Positions 40,414-49,001 of a DNA stretch of 64,000 nucleotides are shown here, piece after piece. Source of the stretch: Allomeiothermus silvanus DSM 9946 (GTDB lineage: Bacteria > Deinococcota > Deinococci > Deinococcales > Thermaceae); NCBI RefSeq assembly GCF_000092125.1, contig NC_014212.1, positions 1,570,001 to 1,634,000 of the forward strand. The letters run 5' to 3'. Under the pieces are notes generated by a model. It saw nothing but the letters and a program-made list of their open reading frames with translations, was not told where the DNA came from and did not search any database. Numbering within the stretch: position 1 is the first letter of the stretch; every line of letters begins with the position of its first letter. The position numbers and the translations under genes are program-made.

Positions 40414-41145
40414 GTGAGCGCAGTTCCCGGCTCTTTCCCCCCGGCGTTCATCCACCTGGAGTTTCCTGGTTTTGCTGGGAGCGCCCTCGAGCTCGTCCAG
40501 GCGGTCAAGAACGGGCGCGTGTCAGCCTCGGAGTTGCCGGTGCTGCTTTTGGTCGAGCAGGCTATCGCCCAGGTTGAGGCTAGGGCTTTGCAGGAGCGCA
40601 GCGAGTTGCTCCCGATTCTGGCTGAGTTACTGCTCTTCAAGCTACGCTCGCGCACCCGCCGCCCCGACCCCACCTCCGAGGAGGTCTGGGAGGATGTCGA
40701 GGAACAAGCCGGATTCCTGGCGGCTTTGGCGGCGCTGGAAGAAGCGGTGGCCTTCCTCGAGCAAAGAGCCCGCGAGCGCGCGCGTATCCTGCCGGTCTCG
40801 CCGCCGCCGCTGCCCAGGGACCGGCGAGTGCGCAAACTGCCGCTCGAGCGCCTGTTGGAGGCCGCCCGTCCTTTTACCCGCCGGGTTGAGCTGGTCCTGG
40901 AACGAGAGGCGTTTGGGCTACGAGAAGCCTGGAAAAGGATGCAGGGCTTTTTACAGCAAGTACGCCGTGCGTTGTTCCGTCAACTTCCCTTTACTACCTG
41001 GGCCGAGCAGACCGTGGGCTTTGCGGCCCTGCTGGAGGCCAAGAAGCAGGGCCAAGTGGAGCTATACCAGGAGCAGAACTTCGGCGACTTGGAAATCATC
41101 CTGCGCGAAGCCAAAGGACAGTCCACCGAGCAGGCCGCCGACTGA
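40414..41145 (+). CDS. scpA: Segregation and condensation protein A
   Basis: Kleisin subunit that links SMC heads with ScpB in chromosome condensation. 243 residues from GTG 40414 (a TTG lies two codons earlier). N-terminal AFIHLEFPGFAGSALELVQAVKNGRVSASELPVLLLVEQ is a diverged form of the family's PLDLLL-start. The middle is helical (LLPILAELLLFKLRSRTRR). The C-terminal winged helix ends TVGFAALLEAKKQGQVELYQEQNFGDLEI, a clear ScpA signature. Shorter than E. coli-type kleisins but usual for this phylum. scpB is not adjacent. Confidence 0.85.
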   Translation: MSAVPGSFPPAFIHLEFPGFAGSALELVQAVKNGRVSASELPVLLLVEQAIAQVEARALQERSELLPILAELLLFKLRSRTRRPDPTSEEVWEDVEEQAGFLAALAALEEAVAFLEQRARERARILPVSPPPLPRDRRVRKLPLERLLEAARPFTRRVELVLEREAFGLREAWKRMQGFLQQVRRALFRQLPFTTWAEQTVGFAALLEAKKQGQVELYQEQNFGDLEIILREAKGQSTEQAAD

Positions 41146-41226
41146 GCGCAACTGGGCATTACGTTTCTTCCGCATGGCCCCCAAATCCCGTAGCATAGCG
41201 GTGAGGGAATTCTCCAGGAGGAAACC

Positions 41227-42420
41227 ATGCGTGAAGTGTTCGTGATTTCCGCGGTTCGCACACCGATCGGCAAGTTCGGCGGGGCACTCAAAGACTTCTC
41301 CCCAGTTGACCTGGGGGCGCACGCCATGAAGGCGGCTTTGGAAAGAGGCCATGTGCAGGGATCCGACCTCGACCTGTACGTGTTCGGCCAAGTCCTGAGA
41401 GCCGGGCACGGGCAACTCCCGCCCCGCCAGGCCGCCTTCAAAGCGGGAATTCCGGCCAGCGTAGACGGTTACGCGGTGGACATGGTCTGCGCCTCGGGTA
41501 TGCAGGCTACGGCCAACGGGGCGCTCGCCATCAAAAACGGGGATGCCGAGCTGGTGCTGGTGGGTGGTATGGAGAGTATGACCCAGACCGGGTTTTACCT
41601 CTCCCACCGGGCTCGCTGGGGCTACAAGTACCTGGCCGGGGCCCCCGAGCAACTCCAGGACATTCTCCAACGGGATGGCCTCTCCGACCCTTTCACCGGG
41701 GAGGCCATGGGTGAGCAGACCGAGCGGCTGGCAGCGGAGTTTGGGGTGCGCCGAGCTGAGCTCGATGAGGTGGCCTGGCACTCCCATCTGCGCGCAGCAA
41801 GAGCCCAGGAGGCTGGGTATTTCCGCGCGGAGATGGTGCCCATCGAGGTCAAGACCCGCAAGGGCGTAGAGGCCTTCGACAAGGACGAAGGGGTGCGCCC
41901 GGAGACCACGCTTGAGTCGTTGAGTGCGCTGCGCCCGGCCTTTAAGAAAGAGGGGGTACTCACCGCTGGGAACGCCTCGCAGATCTCCGACGGGGCGGCG
42001 GCCCTGTTGCTGGCCAGCGGCGAAGCCGTGGAGCGGCACGGCCTCAAACCGATCGCCCGCATTCTGGGATCCGCTTGGGCAGCGGGTGAGCCCTGGCGTT
42101 TCCCCGAGGCCCCCATCCCGGCGGTGAAGAAACTCTTGAGCAGGCTCAAGCTGGAGATCTCCGACTTCGATCTCTTTGAGAACAACGAAGCCTTCGCGCT
42201 TAACAATATCTTATTCCACCGCCTGCTGGGCGTGCCGATGGACCAGCTCAACATCCACGGCGGAGCTATCGCTATCGGTCACCCTATCGGGGCCAGCGGG
42301 GCGCGTATCCTCACCACCTTGATCCACGCCCTACATACCCATCACAAACGTCGGGGCCTAGCCGCGATCTGCCACGGCACGGGGGGCTCGGCAGTGCTGG
42401 CGGTCGAGGCGATTCCCTAG
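41227..42420 (+). CDS. Acetyl-CoA C-acetyltransferase (thiolase)
   Basis: 397 residues with a textbook AGGAGG 5 nt before ATG 41227. Condenses or cleaves acetyl-CoA/acetoacetyl-CoA or longer beta-ketoacyl-CoA. Nucleophile Cys in VCASGMQAT near 91, catalytic His in GGAIAIGHPIGASGARI near 350, and second Cys in AICHGTGGSAVLA near 380 (the usual CxGGG loop reads C-H-G-T-G-G). ENNEAFALN near 318 is typical. Stands alone; it could serve beta-oxidation with the fadD gene or polyhydroxyalkanoate synthesis. Confidence 0.93.
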   Translation: MREVFVISAVRTPIGKFGGALKDFSPVDLGAHAMKAALERGHVQGSDLDLYVFGQVLRAGHGQLPPRQAAFKAGIPASVDGYAVDMVCASGMQATANGALAIKNGDAELVLVGGMESMTQTGFYLSHRARWGYKYLAGAPEQLQDILQRDGLSDPFTGEAMGEQTERLAAEFGVRRAELDEVAWHSHLRAARAQEAGYFRAEMVPIEVKTRKGVEAFDKDEGVRPETTLESLSALRPAFKKEGVLTAGNASQISDGAAALLLASGEAVERHGLKPIARILGSAWAAGEPWRFPEAPIPAVKKLLSRLKLEISDFDLFENNEAFALNNILFHRLLGVPMDQLNIHGGAIAIGHPIGASGARILTTLIHALHTHHKRRGLAAICHGTGGSAVLAVEAIP

Positions 42421-42527
42421 AACCTAGCTAAAATAAATAGGACATCCCAGTGGGGGCATACACCTGAGGCCTGGTGCAGTTCCAGATTATCTCGACGGGC
42501 TCGAGCCTAGCTCAGTACCCTGGATGT

Positions 42528-43028
42528 ATGGCCCGGCTGCTCTGGGGTATCACCAGCCTGCTGCTGATCGGTTTGTGGGTGTTCAGCGCTATAGTATACC
42601 CTCAGCTTCCCGAGCGGATTCCCGCTCATTTTGGAGGCTATGGTCAGGTGATCCGGATGGATAGCCGGGAGAGCTTCTGGTTCCTCCCGGCGCTCGTCAC
42701 TTTCCTGGTGGCGGTAGGGTTCGGATTGTCCCGGTTAGTGTTTGCGCATCCGAAGCTGCTTAACTTGCCGCAAAAGGAGAAATTCCTCGAGCTGTCTCCA
42801 CCCAAGCAGCGACGGGTACTGGCCCGGTTGGACGCTTGGATAGCCCTCCTTTTCGGGTTGCTGGTTTTGGGCTTCGGGTATCTTCAGTGGACGAGCTACC
42901 GGGTGGCGACCGGAGGGCAAGCGGGCCTACCGGTTGGGTTTTGGATTTTCCCGCTTGCCGTGTTGACATGGGTCAGCTGGATGGTCTGGGACACGGCTCG
43001 CACGGCGCGATTAGAAACACCGCGCTAG
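42528..43028 (+). CDS. DUF1648 membrane protein
   Basis: 167 residues from ATG 42528. Four membrane helices: LLWGITSLLLIGLWVFSAIVY, FLPALVTFLVAVGFGLSRLV, WIALLFGLLVLGFGYLQW and GFWIFPLAVLTWVSWMVW. Between the first two is PERIPAHFGGYGQVIRMDSRE, the hallmark DUF1648 motif (PxHF..G.pD). Related proteins include immunity or SdpI-like factors. Function here is unknown. A repeat element with strong hairpins follows. Confidence 0.82.
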   Translation: MARLLWGITSLLLIGLWVFSAIVYPQLPERIPAHFGGYGQVIRMDSRESFWFLPALVTFLVAVGFGLSRLVFAHPKLLNLPQKEKFLELSPPKQRRVLARLDAWIALLFGLLVLGFGYLQWTSYRVATGGQAGLPVGFWIFPLAVLTWVSWMVWDTARTARLETPR

Positions 43029-43033
43029 CCCAG

Positions 43034-43163
43034 CAATACCGGATTCAAAAAGATAGTTATCAAAACCAAAAACTCAAGAGGCTATCTTTTTGAATCCTAG
43101 AGCACTCCCTTTGGTCGGGTTGATTCGTTACCGAATGGTAACGAATCAACCAAATCTGGTATA
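43034..43163. repeat. MITE-like element of nested inverted repeats
   Basis: Outer arms ATACCGGATT (43037-43046) and AATCTGGTAT (43153-43162) face each other. Inside lie two perfect inverted repeats: GGATTCAAAAAGATAG/CTATCTTTTTGAATCC (43041-43056, 43082-43097) and GGTTGATTCGTTACC/GGTAACGAATCAACC (43118-43132, 43137-43151). The whole gap between the DUF1648 gene and tyrA is built of it. A relative lies at 29041. Confidence 0.6.
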
Positions 43164-43165
43164 AA

Positions 43166-44248
43166 TCAGCGCACCTTGTATCCGATTCCTTCGAGTACTT
43201 TTTTGGCAGCCTCGCGCTCTTCCAGGCTGCCGAATCCCATCCGAATGGCTCCGCCTTCGTCGCGGATGGCCAGCACCTCGAAGTTCTTGATATTGATCCC
43301 CGCTTCGCCCAAGGCGGTCGAAACACGGGCGATCTGGCCGGGTTTATCGGGTACCTGTACCACCAGTTCGTTCATCACCGGAAGCAGGCTCCGCTTGACG
43401 ATAGGCAAGGCGTCGCGGGTGCGCTTGGCTTCCTCGGCGGTAGCGAGCAAGGTTTCGGGGTCCTCGAGCTGGTTTTCCAACTCGAGCAAGATGGCCCGCA
43501 AATCCTCGATGGCACCCTGCAGCGCTGCCCGATTGGCCACTACCATGTCCCGGCTCATGCGCGGGGAGCCCGAGGCCACCCGGGTAAGGTCGCGGAAGCC
43601 CCCCGCCGCCAGAAACATCAAGAGGTCCCGGTGCTCATCCTGAGCGACCATCCGGTTGAGCCCCACCGCCAGCAGGTAAGGAAGGTGCGAAACCCGGGCC
43701 ACCAATCGGTCGTGCAGCTCGGGGGCCAGATCCATCGGATAGGCCCCTAGGTTGCGCACCAGGGCGCGCAGGCGCTCGAGGGCTTCGGGTCTGGTCTCGG
43801 CGGTGGGGGTTAGTACCCATACTGCGTTCTCCAGGAGCCCAGCGTGGGCCGCCTCCACCCCCGCCTTCTCGCTTCCGGCCATGGGGTGAGAGCCCACAAA
43901 GTTAGGTAGCGCCGGGCCCAGCGCGGCTACGATGGGGGCCTTGACGCTGCCCACATCGGTCCACAGGCTATCGGGCCGGGTGAAGCGGGCCACTTGCTGG
44001 CCGAGTTCCGCCAAGGCCCGCACTGGGGCCGCCAGAACGCCCATGTCGAGTTCCTCGATCCAGGAACCGAGCCCGGTATGGGTGCGGTCCACTACCCCCA
44101 GGGCCAAGGCATCCTCGAGGGCGCTGGGGTCGGCGTCGTAAGCGTGTACCTCCTCAGCCAGAAAGCGCTCGCGTAGGCCCAGCGCCACCGAGCCCCCCAG
44201 TAGCCCGATGCCGAAGATGCCGACTTTAGCGAAGACCGGTTTCATCAT
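43166..44248 (-). CDS. tyrA: Prephenate dehydrogenase with ACT domain
   Basis: 360 residues. Oxidises prephenate to 4-hydroxyphenylpyruvate in tyrosine synthesis. NAD motif GIFGIGLLGGSVALGLR near 10-26; catalytic region VGSVKAPIV and FVGSHPMAGSEKAGVEAA near 115-135 (His in SHPMAG); HLPYLLAVGLNRM near 195, with substrate His. The C-terminal 75 residues (VQVPDKPGQIARVSTALGEAGINIKNFEVLA) are an ACT domain, expected to bind tyrosine or phenylalanine for feedback control. Single gene; ATG 44248 or the Met next to it. Confidence 0.94.
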   Translation of the reverse strand: MMKPVFAKVGIFGIGLLGGSVALGLRERFLAEEVHAYDADPSALEDALALGVVDRTHTGLGSWIEELDMGVLAAPVRALAELGQQVARFTRPDSLWTDVGSVKAPIVAALGPALPNFVGSHPMAGSEKAGVEAAHAGLLENAVWVLTPTAETRPEALERLRALVRNLGAYPMDLAPELHDRLVARVSHLPYLLAVGLNRMVAQDEHRDLLMFLAAGGFRDLTRVASGSPRMSRDMVVANRAALQGAIEDLRAILLELENQLEDPETLLATAEEAKRTRDALPIVKRSLLPVMNELVVQVPDKPGQIARVSTALGEAGINIKNFEVLAIRDEGGAIRMGFGSLEEREAAKKVLEGIGYKVR

Positions 44249-44385
44249 AGGAAGGCCGCCGAAGGTTAGTGGAACTATCAGGCTTAGGGATAGAGGTAGG
44301 GGGGTTTAGACGTTCAATTGGTCTTTTATACACGGCGAACCTCAGTCGGGGCGCGATCGCCAGGTTCGCTCCATCGCGCCTGAGT

Positions 44386-44805
44386 CTAGGAATTGCTGCC
44401 TTGCCGGTCCATGGGGACAATGGCCAGCGTACAGCGGGAAACGCAGATCAGCCGGCCCTGCTCGTCGCGAATCTCGATGTTCCAGACCTGGGTGGTGCGG
44501 CCCTTGTGGAACGGGGTAGCGACGGCTTGCACCTTGCCGGACTGCATCGAACGGAGGTGGTTGGCATTGATCTCGAGCCCGAACGAGGTGTGCCCCTCGG
44601 GGGCGGCCAGATAGGCCCCGATGCTGGCTACGGTCTCGGCTAAGGCTACGCTAGCCCCGCCGTGCAAAAAGCCAAAGGGCTGGTGCACCTTGGGGGTCAC
44701 CTCCATCTCGGCCACCACCCGGTCGGGGCTGGCTTCGGTTACACGGATCCCCAGGGTCTCGATCAGGGTTTCTTTGGGAAGGTTGTGGAAGTTCATCTGC
44801 GGCAC
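44386..44805 (-). CDS. PaaI-type hotdog thioesterase
   Basis: 139 residues; ATG 44805 or 44796. Hydrolyses an acyl-CoA thioester. FGFLHGGASVALAETVASIGAYLA near 45-68 has the catalytic HGG...E pattern of the 4HBT/PaaI group, and ANHLRSMQSGKVQAVATPFHKGRT follows as in 1,4-dihydroxy-2-naphthoyl-CoA hydrolase and related enzymes. Likely homotetramer in the cytoplasm. No pathway genes adjacent. The 200 bp upstream hold no recognisable feature. Confidence 0.88.
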   Translation of the reverse strand: MPQMNFHNLPKETLIETLGIRVTEASPDRVVAEMEVTPKVHQPFGFLHGGASVALAETVASIGAYLAAPEGHTSFGLEINANHLRSMQSGKVQAVATPFHKGRTTQVWNIEIRDEQGRLICVSRCTLAIVPMDRQGSNS

Positions 44806-45004
44806 ATGACGAGTTTACCGGAGGCTCTGACTTCATGAAAGCCGATCTTCCTCTCCCACGTTCCCCGCGAAGTCGGGCTCTCGGGCTGGGCAGCAAGGGC
44901 GGTTCGGCCACGGGGGTGATAGGTAGCTGCGGGGTTGACCGGCCAAACGAACTTCTGCGGGCTAAATCGCTGTTTGCTTCGCCAAAACATGAAATCCTGT
45001 TCGG

Positions 45005-45739
45005 GTGGAGCAGGTCGTCCTGATGCCCGGTTATCTGGCCCCACCCGCAGGCTTTCGTGTGCTAGCTAAGGCGCTTTCGGGATTTGACGTCAGCGAACTG
45101 GAGCGTTTCCCTACCGCTCCCCAGGCCTACCAGGAGTGGCGGACTCGAGTCCCACGCAACGCCCATTTGGTTGCTTTTGCCGAGGCCTCTTGGGCTGCGA
45201 TTCACCTCGCCGCCGAGAGCGAGGCCCACAGCCTGAGTGTGTTCGGCCCCATCGTGCGGGTAGATGCCGCGCTCGAGGCCCGGCTACGGGCGCTAAAAAC
45301 TGCTCACGCGACGGGTTTCGCTGCCTTCGTGGAAGCGGCCAAACCCTGGTTTTTCGGGGCGTATTTTCTCGAGCACGGCCAAGAACCCATCGCCGCTTGG
45401 GCCGAGGGCCTAGCCGACCTGGACCTGGGCCAGTGGATCGGAGGGATGCTCGAGCTTCCCGATGGGCGAAAAGCTTTGCGGCGGCTGCGATGCCCGGTGT
45501 TGGTAGGGATTGGGGCCGAGGATGTGTTCACTCCCTCGCGCTGCGCTCAGGAAGTGGTGGACTGGGTTCCCGCCAACGAGCGGGGCCTGGGTGCGGTGCG
45601 GGTGAGCCTGGAGGGCTGTGGCCACCTAGCCCCCTGGGAGAACCCGGCGGAGGCCGCCTCACTGGTGGAGGGTTTCATCCGGGGCGCGGGCAGCTTGGGC
45701 GGGGAAGCCCCGGTTTGGGACGACCCCCGGTGGGGCTAA
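45005..45739 (+). CDS. Alpha/beta-hydrolase-fold protein
   Basis: 244 residues from GTG 45005. The fold is suggested by VVLMPGYLAPPAGF at the start (strand with oxyanion turn), AFAEASWAAIHLA near 58 where the nucleophile elbow GxSxG should be (here A-E-A-S-W-A, Ser kept but glycines lost), CPVLVGIGAEDVFTP near 170 (acid strand) and SLEGCGHLAPWENPAEA near 205 (catalytic His context). It may be a weak or inactive hydrolase. A second, shorter hydrolase-like gene follows after 2 bp, so they form an operon. Confidence 0.7.
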   Translation: MEQVVLMPGYLAPPAGFRVLAKALSGFDVSELERFPTAPQAYQEWRTRVPRNAHLVAFAEASWAAIHLAAESEAHSLSVFGPIVRVDAALEARLRALKTAHATGFAAFVEAAKPWFFGAYFLEHGQEPIAAWAEGLADLDLGQWIGGMLELPDGRKALRRLRCPVLVGIGAEDVFTPSRCAQEVVDWVPANERGLGAVRVSLEGCGHLAPWENPAEAASLVEGFIRGAGSLGGEAPVWDDPRWG

Positions 45740-45741
45740 GC

Positions 45742-46101
45742 ATGTATCTGAACCTGTACGGCCTCAACCTGGTCTACGACGTGCACGGCAAGGGAGAGCC
45801 AGTGCTCTTGGTGGCTGAGACCGCCCAAGCTTGGGCCGACGCGTTTCCCATACCTCCGGGCTACCGTTTCCTGCTGCCTGACCTGCCGGGGTTTGGCCGC
45901 AGCGAAGGCCCGCCGATGACCCCGGAAGAACTGGCCGAATACCCGCTGGCGCTGGTAACGATGCTCAACCTGGGAAGGCCAAAGATCGGGGCTCGAGGGC
46001 GGGGGGAGAGGGTAGGCAAGCTCGTGGCCGACCGGCTAGGAACCGATTTTCGGGTGATCCAAGATCGGGGAGACCTCGAGCGCTGGTTGGCGGCGAGGTG
46101 A
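45742..46101 (+). CDS. Short alpha/beta-hydrolase-like protein, 119 aa
   Basis: Begins LNLYGLNLVYDVHGKGEPVLLVAET, the first strands of an alpha/beta-hydrolase, and continues FLLPDLPGFGRSEGPPMTPEELAEYPLA, the standard strand just before the nucleophile. Where the GxSxG elbow would come, the chain passes to unrelated RPKIGARGRGERVGKLVA and ends. No catalytic residues remain. It is either a truncated relic or a half-fold acting with the protein encoded 2 bp upstream. It ends exactly where the convergent truD ends. Confidence 0.6.
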   Translation: MYLNLYGLNLVYDVHGKGEPVLLVAETAQAWADAFPIPPGYRFLLPDLPGFGRSEGPPMTPEELAEYPLALVTMLNLGRPKIGARGRGERVGKLVADRLGTDFRVIQDRGDLERWLAAR

Positions 46102-47175
46102 TTATGCTTCGCCCTCGTCTGCCTCGATCTCGCCTGCTTCCGGGTTGGTTTTCATGACCTCGCGTAGCACCGCGGTCGCGTAGGCTCCCTTGGGGAGAAA
46201 AAAGCTGATCCAGATGCCCTGGGGGTCTTCGTTCACGGACCACTCGGTTAGAGGAAAGCGGATCACCCGCCGGGCTCCCTTGCGGGCCGCGAACTGCTCG
46301 CGGCGTAGGGCGTAGCGGGCCAGGATTTCGTCCTCGAGCGCCCGCGCTTCGGCTTCGGCCTCGAAGTATTTCTTCCCGTACAGTGGCCCCATCGCGCTGA
46401 TCTCGAGCCGAGCGGCCCGGGGGTTCTCGAGTTCGGGGTCTACGACCACAAACTCCCCGCCGGAGTCGTGCTTCTTGGCGACGTCGCCGCGTACTACCCG
46501 GTCGTAGAGGCCGCGCTTCAGCCGGAGCGCCAGCCAGTCGTTGAAGAGCAGGCTTTGCAGGCTGGCGATGAGAAATTTCTTGAGCCAAGGGTTACCCCGG
46601 CCTTTGCCCCGACTCACCAGCTCATAGCCTTTTTGCGGGTTCAGCCCGCCGATCCCGAAGCGTTGGGGACCGAAGTAGTTAGGGACGCCCTGGGCCTCGA
46701 GCCGCCGCAGGACCGCTTCCGCCAGGAATTTGGCGTCTTGGACGGCTACATCTCGGATCAGGATGCGAAAGCGGTTTCCCCGGAGGTGCCCGATGCGCAG
46801 CTTGTTAGTGTGGAGACCCTGCTCGAGGACGCGCACTCCGGGAAGCCCCTCGAGGCCCTTTACCCGCCCCCCGTACTTGGCCGGGATGCTGATCCACTGC
46901 CGCGTTAGGGCGCGTTTGTCCTTGAGCCCGGCCACGCCAATCCCCGCTTCGGGGATGGCCAGGGCGTCCCGGATAAACTCGAAGACGGCCCGGGTAGTAA
47001 GCCCCTCCTTCTCCACGAACAAGTAGAGGTGCTCGCCTTCCCCCGAGGGCGTGTAGGCGGGGACTTCTTCTACTTGGAAGTCTCGGTTTTCCCCGCGGAT
47101 ACGCCCCCCCGTCCCCGTTAGGTCGGCGCAGAGATAGGGGTAGCGGTCAAAGTCGAAGGTCAGGTCGGGAATCAC
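46102..47175 (-). CDS. truD: tRNA pseudouridine(13) synthase
   Basis: 357 residues. Makes pseudouridine at position 13 in some tRNAs. N-terminal RIRGENRDFQVEEVPAYTPSGEGEHLYLFVEKEGLTT and then GVAGLKDKRALTRQWISIP near 85-100, with the catalytic Asp in KDKRAxT, are diagnostic of TruD. NRFRILIRDV follows, and NYFGPQRFG near 166 is the second conserved block. The usual inserted TRUD domain is present. Divergent, only tens of bases from the tilS-tadA start, so both genes act on tRNA and share a control region. Confidence 0.93.
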   Translation of the reverse strand: MIPDLTFDFDRYPYLCADLTGTGGRIRGENRDFQVEEVPAYTPSGEGEHLYLFVEKEGLTTRAVFEFIRDALAIPEAGIGVAGLKDKRALTRQWISIPAKYGGRVKGLEGLPGVRVLEQGLHTNKLRIGHLRGNRFRILIRDVAVQDAKFLAEAVLRRLEAQGVPNYFGPQRFGIGGLNPQKGYELVSRGKGRGNPWLKKFLIASLQSLLFNDWLALRLKRGLYDRVVRGDVAKKHDSGGEFVVVDPELENPRAARLEISAMGPLYGKKYFEAEAEARALEDEILARYALRREQFAARKGARRVIRFPLTEWSVNEDPQGIWISFFLPKGAYATAVLREVMKTNPEAGEIEADEGEA

Positions 47176-47241
47176 CGCCTTATGCTACTCAAGCCCTGGG
47201 GACGGTTGCTACCTGGCCCTCGAGGGCTCAGGATAGGGGGG

Positions 47242-48816
47242 ATGTTTCGGTCTGAGGCTACACCTCACCTTATCGAGGCCCGCTTTTCCCAATCCCTGGC
47301 CGAACTTGAGGTGCGGGGATCGGTAGTGGCGGCGGTCTCGGGTGGGGGTGACTCGGTGGCGCTGCTTTATCTCTTAAAGGCACTCGGGTTCGAGGCTATC
47401 GTGGCCCACTTCGACCATGCCCTACGGCCCAGCTCGGCTGAAGAGGCGGTTTGGGTGCAGCACCTGGCTGAGGCGTTGGGTTATCCTTGCGAGGTCACAC
47501 GGGTAGAGGTGCAGCGGGTGGCCCAGAGAAAAAAACGCAACCTCGAGGCCACCGCCCGCGAACTGCGCTACGCCTTCTTGAGCCGGGTGGCCAAAAAGTA
47601 CCGCACCGAGGCCATCCTCACCGCCCACACCCAAGACGACCAGGCCGAGACGGTGCTGCTGCAGCTGGTGCGGGGGACGGGCCGGGCCACGGGTATTCGC
47701 AAACGGCAGGGGAGGGTGGTGCGGCCCCTCTTGGGGTTTACCCGCGCCGAACTCCGCGGCTACCTGCGGGCCAAGGGGGCAAGCTGGCTCGAGGACCCAA
47801 CCAACCAAGACCCTGCCCTGGACCGGAACTATCTCCGTCACGAAGTTCTGCCCCGGCTGGAGGTCCGTTTTAGGGGGGCTGTGGGGTCGTTGGCGCGTTT
47901 CGCCGAGGTGCGGCAGGCCGAGGATCCGCTGCTCGAAGAGGGAGCCGCCCAGAGGCTCCTCCCGGATCGGCGCTGGCCGGTCCCGGCCTACCGGGCGATA
48001 CCGCTCGAGCGCGCAGCGCCGGGGTTGCGCCGCCGGGCCATCCGGCAGATCCTCGAGCGCCTCGGCATCCACCCCGAGTACCGACTTATCGCCGACGTGG
48101 AGACGGCGCTTGAAGGTCAGCCTCGAACCCTTCCCGGTGGGGTCGTGGTGCGTCGGAAGGGGGGCACATTATTTTTCCTGACCGCAGAAGCCCCCCCGCT
48201 CGAGCCCGGTTGGCGCACCCCAGAGCCGGGGGATTACCTGGAGATTCCCCTCGGACGCAAGCGGCTGGTGGAGTTTTTGGCCGAGCGGGGTCTTCCCGCC
48301 GAACTCAAGCGGGTCTGGCCAATTCGGGCGGTTGCTTCGCGGGTGCTCGAGATCAAGGACCTCTACCCCGAGTCTCTTGATGAGCGTTTTATGCGCCTGG
48401 CCTTAGCCGAAGCCCACTCGGCGGGTGGGCGCGGTGAAGTCCCCATCGGGGCGGTGTTGGTTAGGGGGGAGAAGGTGATCGCGAAGGCAGGGAACCAAGT
48501 CGAGGAGTTCCAAGACGCGACGGCCCACGCCGAACTGCTGGCAATTCGCGCTGCCCTAGAAGCCCTGGGCGAGAAAGTGCTGCCGGGCTCCACCCTCTAC
48601 GTGACCCTCGAGCCATGCCCGATGTGCTATGGGGCCATGCTCGAGGCGCAGGTCTCGCGGCTCGTCTACGGGATGGAAAACCTCAAGGCCGGAGCCTTTA
48701 CCGTCTACGGATTGCAGCCGCGAATCGGGGTGGATGCTGGACGTTTGGAAGGTCCATGTGCTAAACTCCTAAAGGCTTTTTTTGTGCGTATGCGCGCAGA
48801 AAGCGCCGAACGCTAA
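47242..48816 (+). CDS. tilS: TilS-TadA fusion: tRNA-Ile lysidine synthetase plus tRNA adenosine deaminase
   Basis: 524 residues from ATG 47242. Residues 25-330 are TilS: PP-loop VVAAVSGGGDSVALLYLL near 25-42, AHFDHALRPSSAEE, LTAHTQDDQAETVLLQLVRGTG near 127, and DNYLRHEVLP-like DRNYLRHEVLPRL, followed by the substrate-binding region. Residues 375-524 are TadA: Zn site AHAELLAIRAAL near 429 with catalytic Glu, and TLEPCPMCYGAML near 456-463. TilS makes lysidine at C34 of tRNA-Ile(CAT); TadA makes inosine at A34 of tRNA-Arg(ACG). Both modify wobble base 34. A longer frame from 47182 would leave only 6 bp to truD and is less likely. Confidence 0.92.
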   Translation: MFRSEATPHLIEARFSQSLAELEVRGSVVAAVSGGGDSVALLYLLKALGFEAIVAHFDHALRPSSAEEAVWVQHLAEALGYPCEVTRVEVQRVAQRKKRNLEATARELRYAFLSRVAKKYRTEAILTAHTQDDQAETVLLQLVRGTGRATGIRKRQGRVVRPLLGFTRAELRGYLRAKGASWLEDPTNQDPALDRNYLRHEVLPRLEVRFRGAVGSLARFAEVRQAEDPLLEEGAAQRLLPDRRWPVPAYRAIPLERAAPGLRRRAIRQILERLGIHPEYRLIADVETALEGQPRTLPGGVVVRRKGGTLFFLTAEAPPLEPGWRTPEPGDYLEIPLGRKRLVEFLAERGLPAELKRVWPIRAVASRVLEIKDLYPESLDERFMRLALAEAHSAGGRGEVPIGAVLVRGEKVIAKAGNQVEEFQDATAHAELLAIRAALEALGEKVLPGSTLYVTLEPCPMCYGAMLEAQVSRLVYGMENLKAGAFTVYGLQPRIGVDAGRLEGPCAKLLKAFFVRMRAESAER

Positions 48817-48845
48817 ACGCTACATGCCCTGCTGCTAGCGTTCGG
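48806..48845 (+). repeat. Inverted repeat after tilS-tadA
   Basis: CCGAACGCTA (48806-48815) and TAGCGTTCGG (48836-48845) are exact 10-bp arms around a 20-nt loop. It overlaps the stop codon. No T tract follows, so it may stabilise the mRNA end rather than terminate. Confidence 0.45.
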
Positions 48846-48868
48846 TAAAGCCGTACAAGCGGCGAAAA

Positions 48869-48960
48869 GGAGGGGTGCCAGAGCGGTTGAATGGGCCGGT
48901 CTCGAAAACCGGTATATCCCTTACGGGGTATCGCGGGTTCGAATCCCGCCCCCTCCGCCA
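48869..48960 (+). tRNA. tRNA-Ser (anticodon CGA)
   Basis: 92 nt with GCCA end. Acceptor GGAGGGG/CCCCTCC, anticodon stem CCGGT/ACCGG around CTCGAAA, giving anticodon CGA; long variable arm (TATCCCTTACGGGGTA) typical of class II Ser tRNA. Confidence 0.95.
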
Positions 48961-48968
48961 GCAACGCA

Positions 48969-49001
48969 AAAACCCGCCCTTGAATGGCAAGGGCGGGTTT
49001 T
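48969..49001. terminator. Terminator after tRNA-Ser
   Basis: CCCGCCCTTG (48973-48982) and CAAGGGCGGG (48988-48997), a 10-bp stem with 5-nt loop, flanked by AAAA and TTTT, so it works on both strands. The next 196 bp contain nothing I can identify beyond the promoter region of the YbjN gene. Confidence 0.88.
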
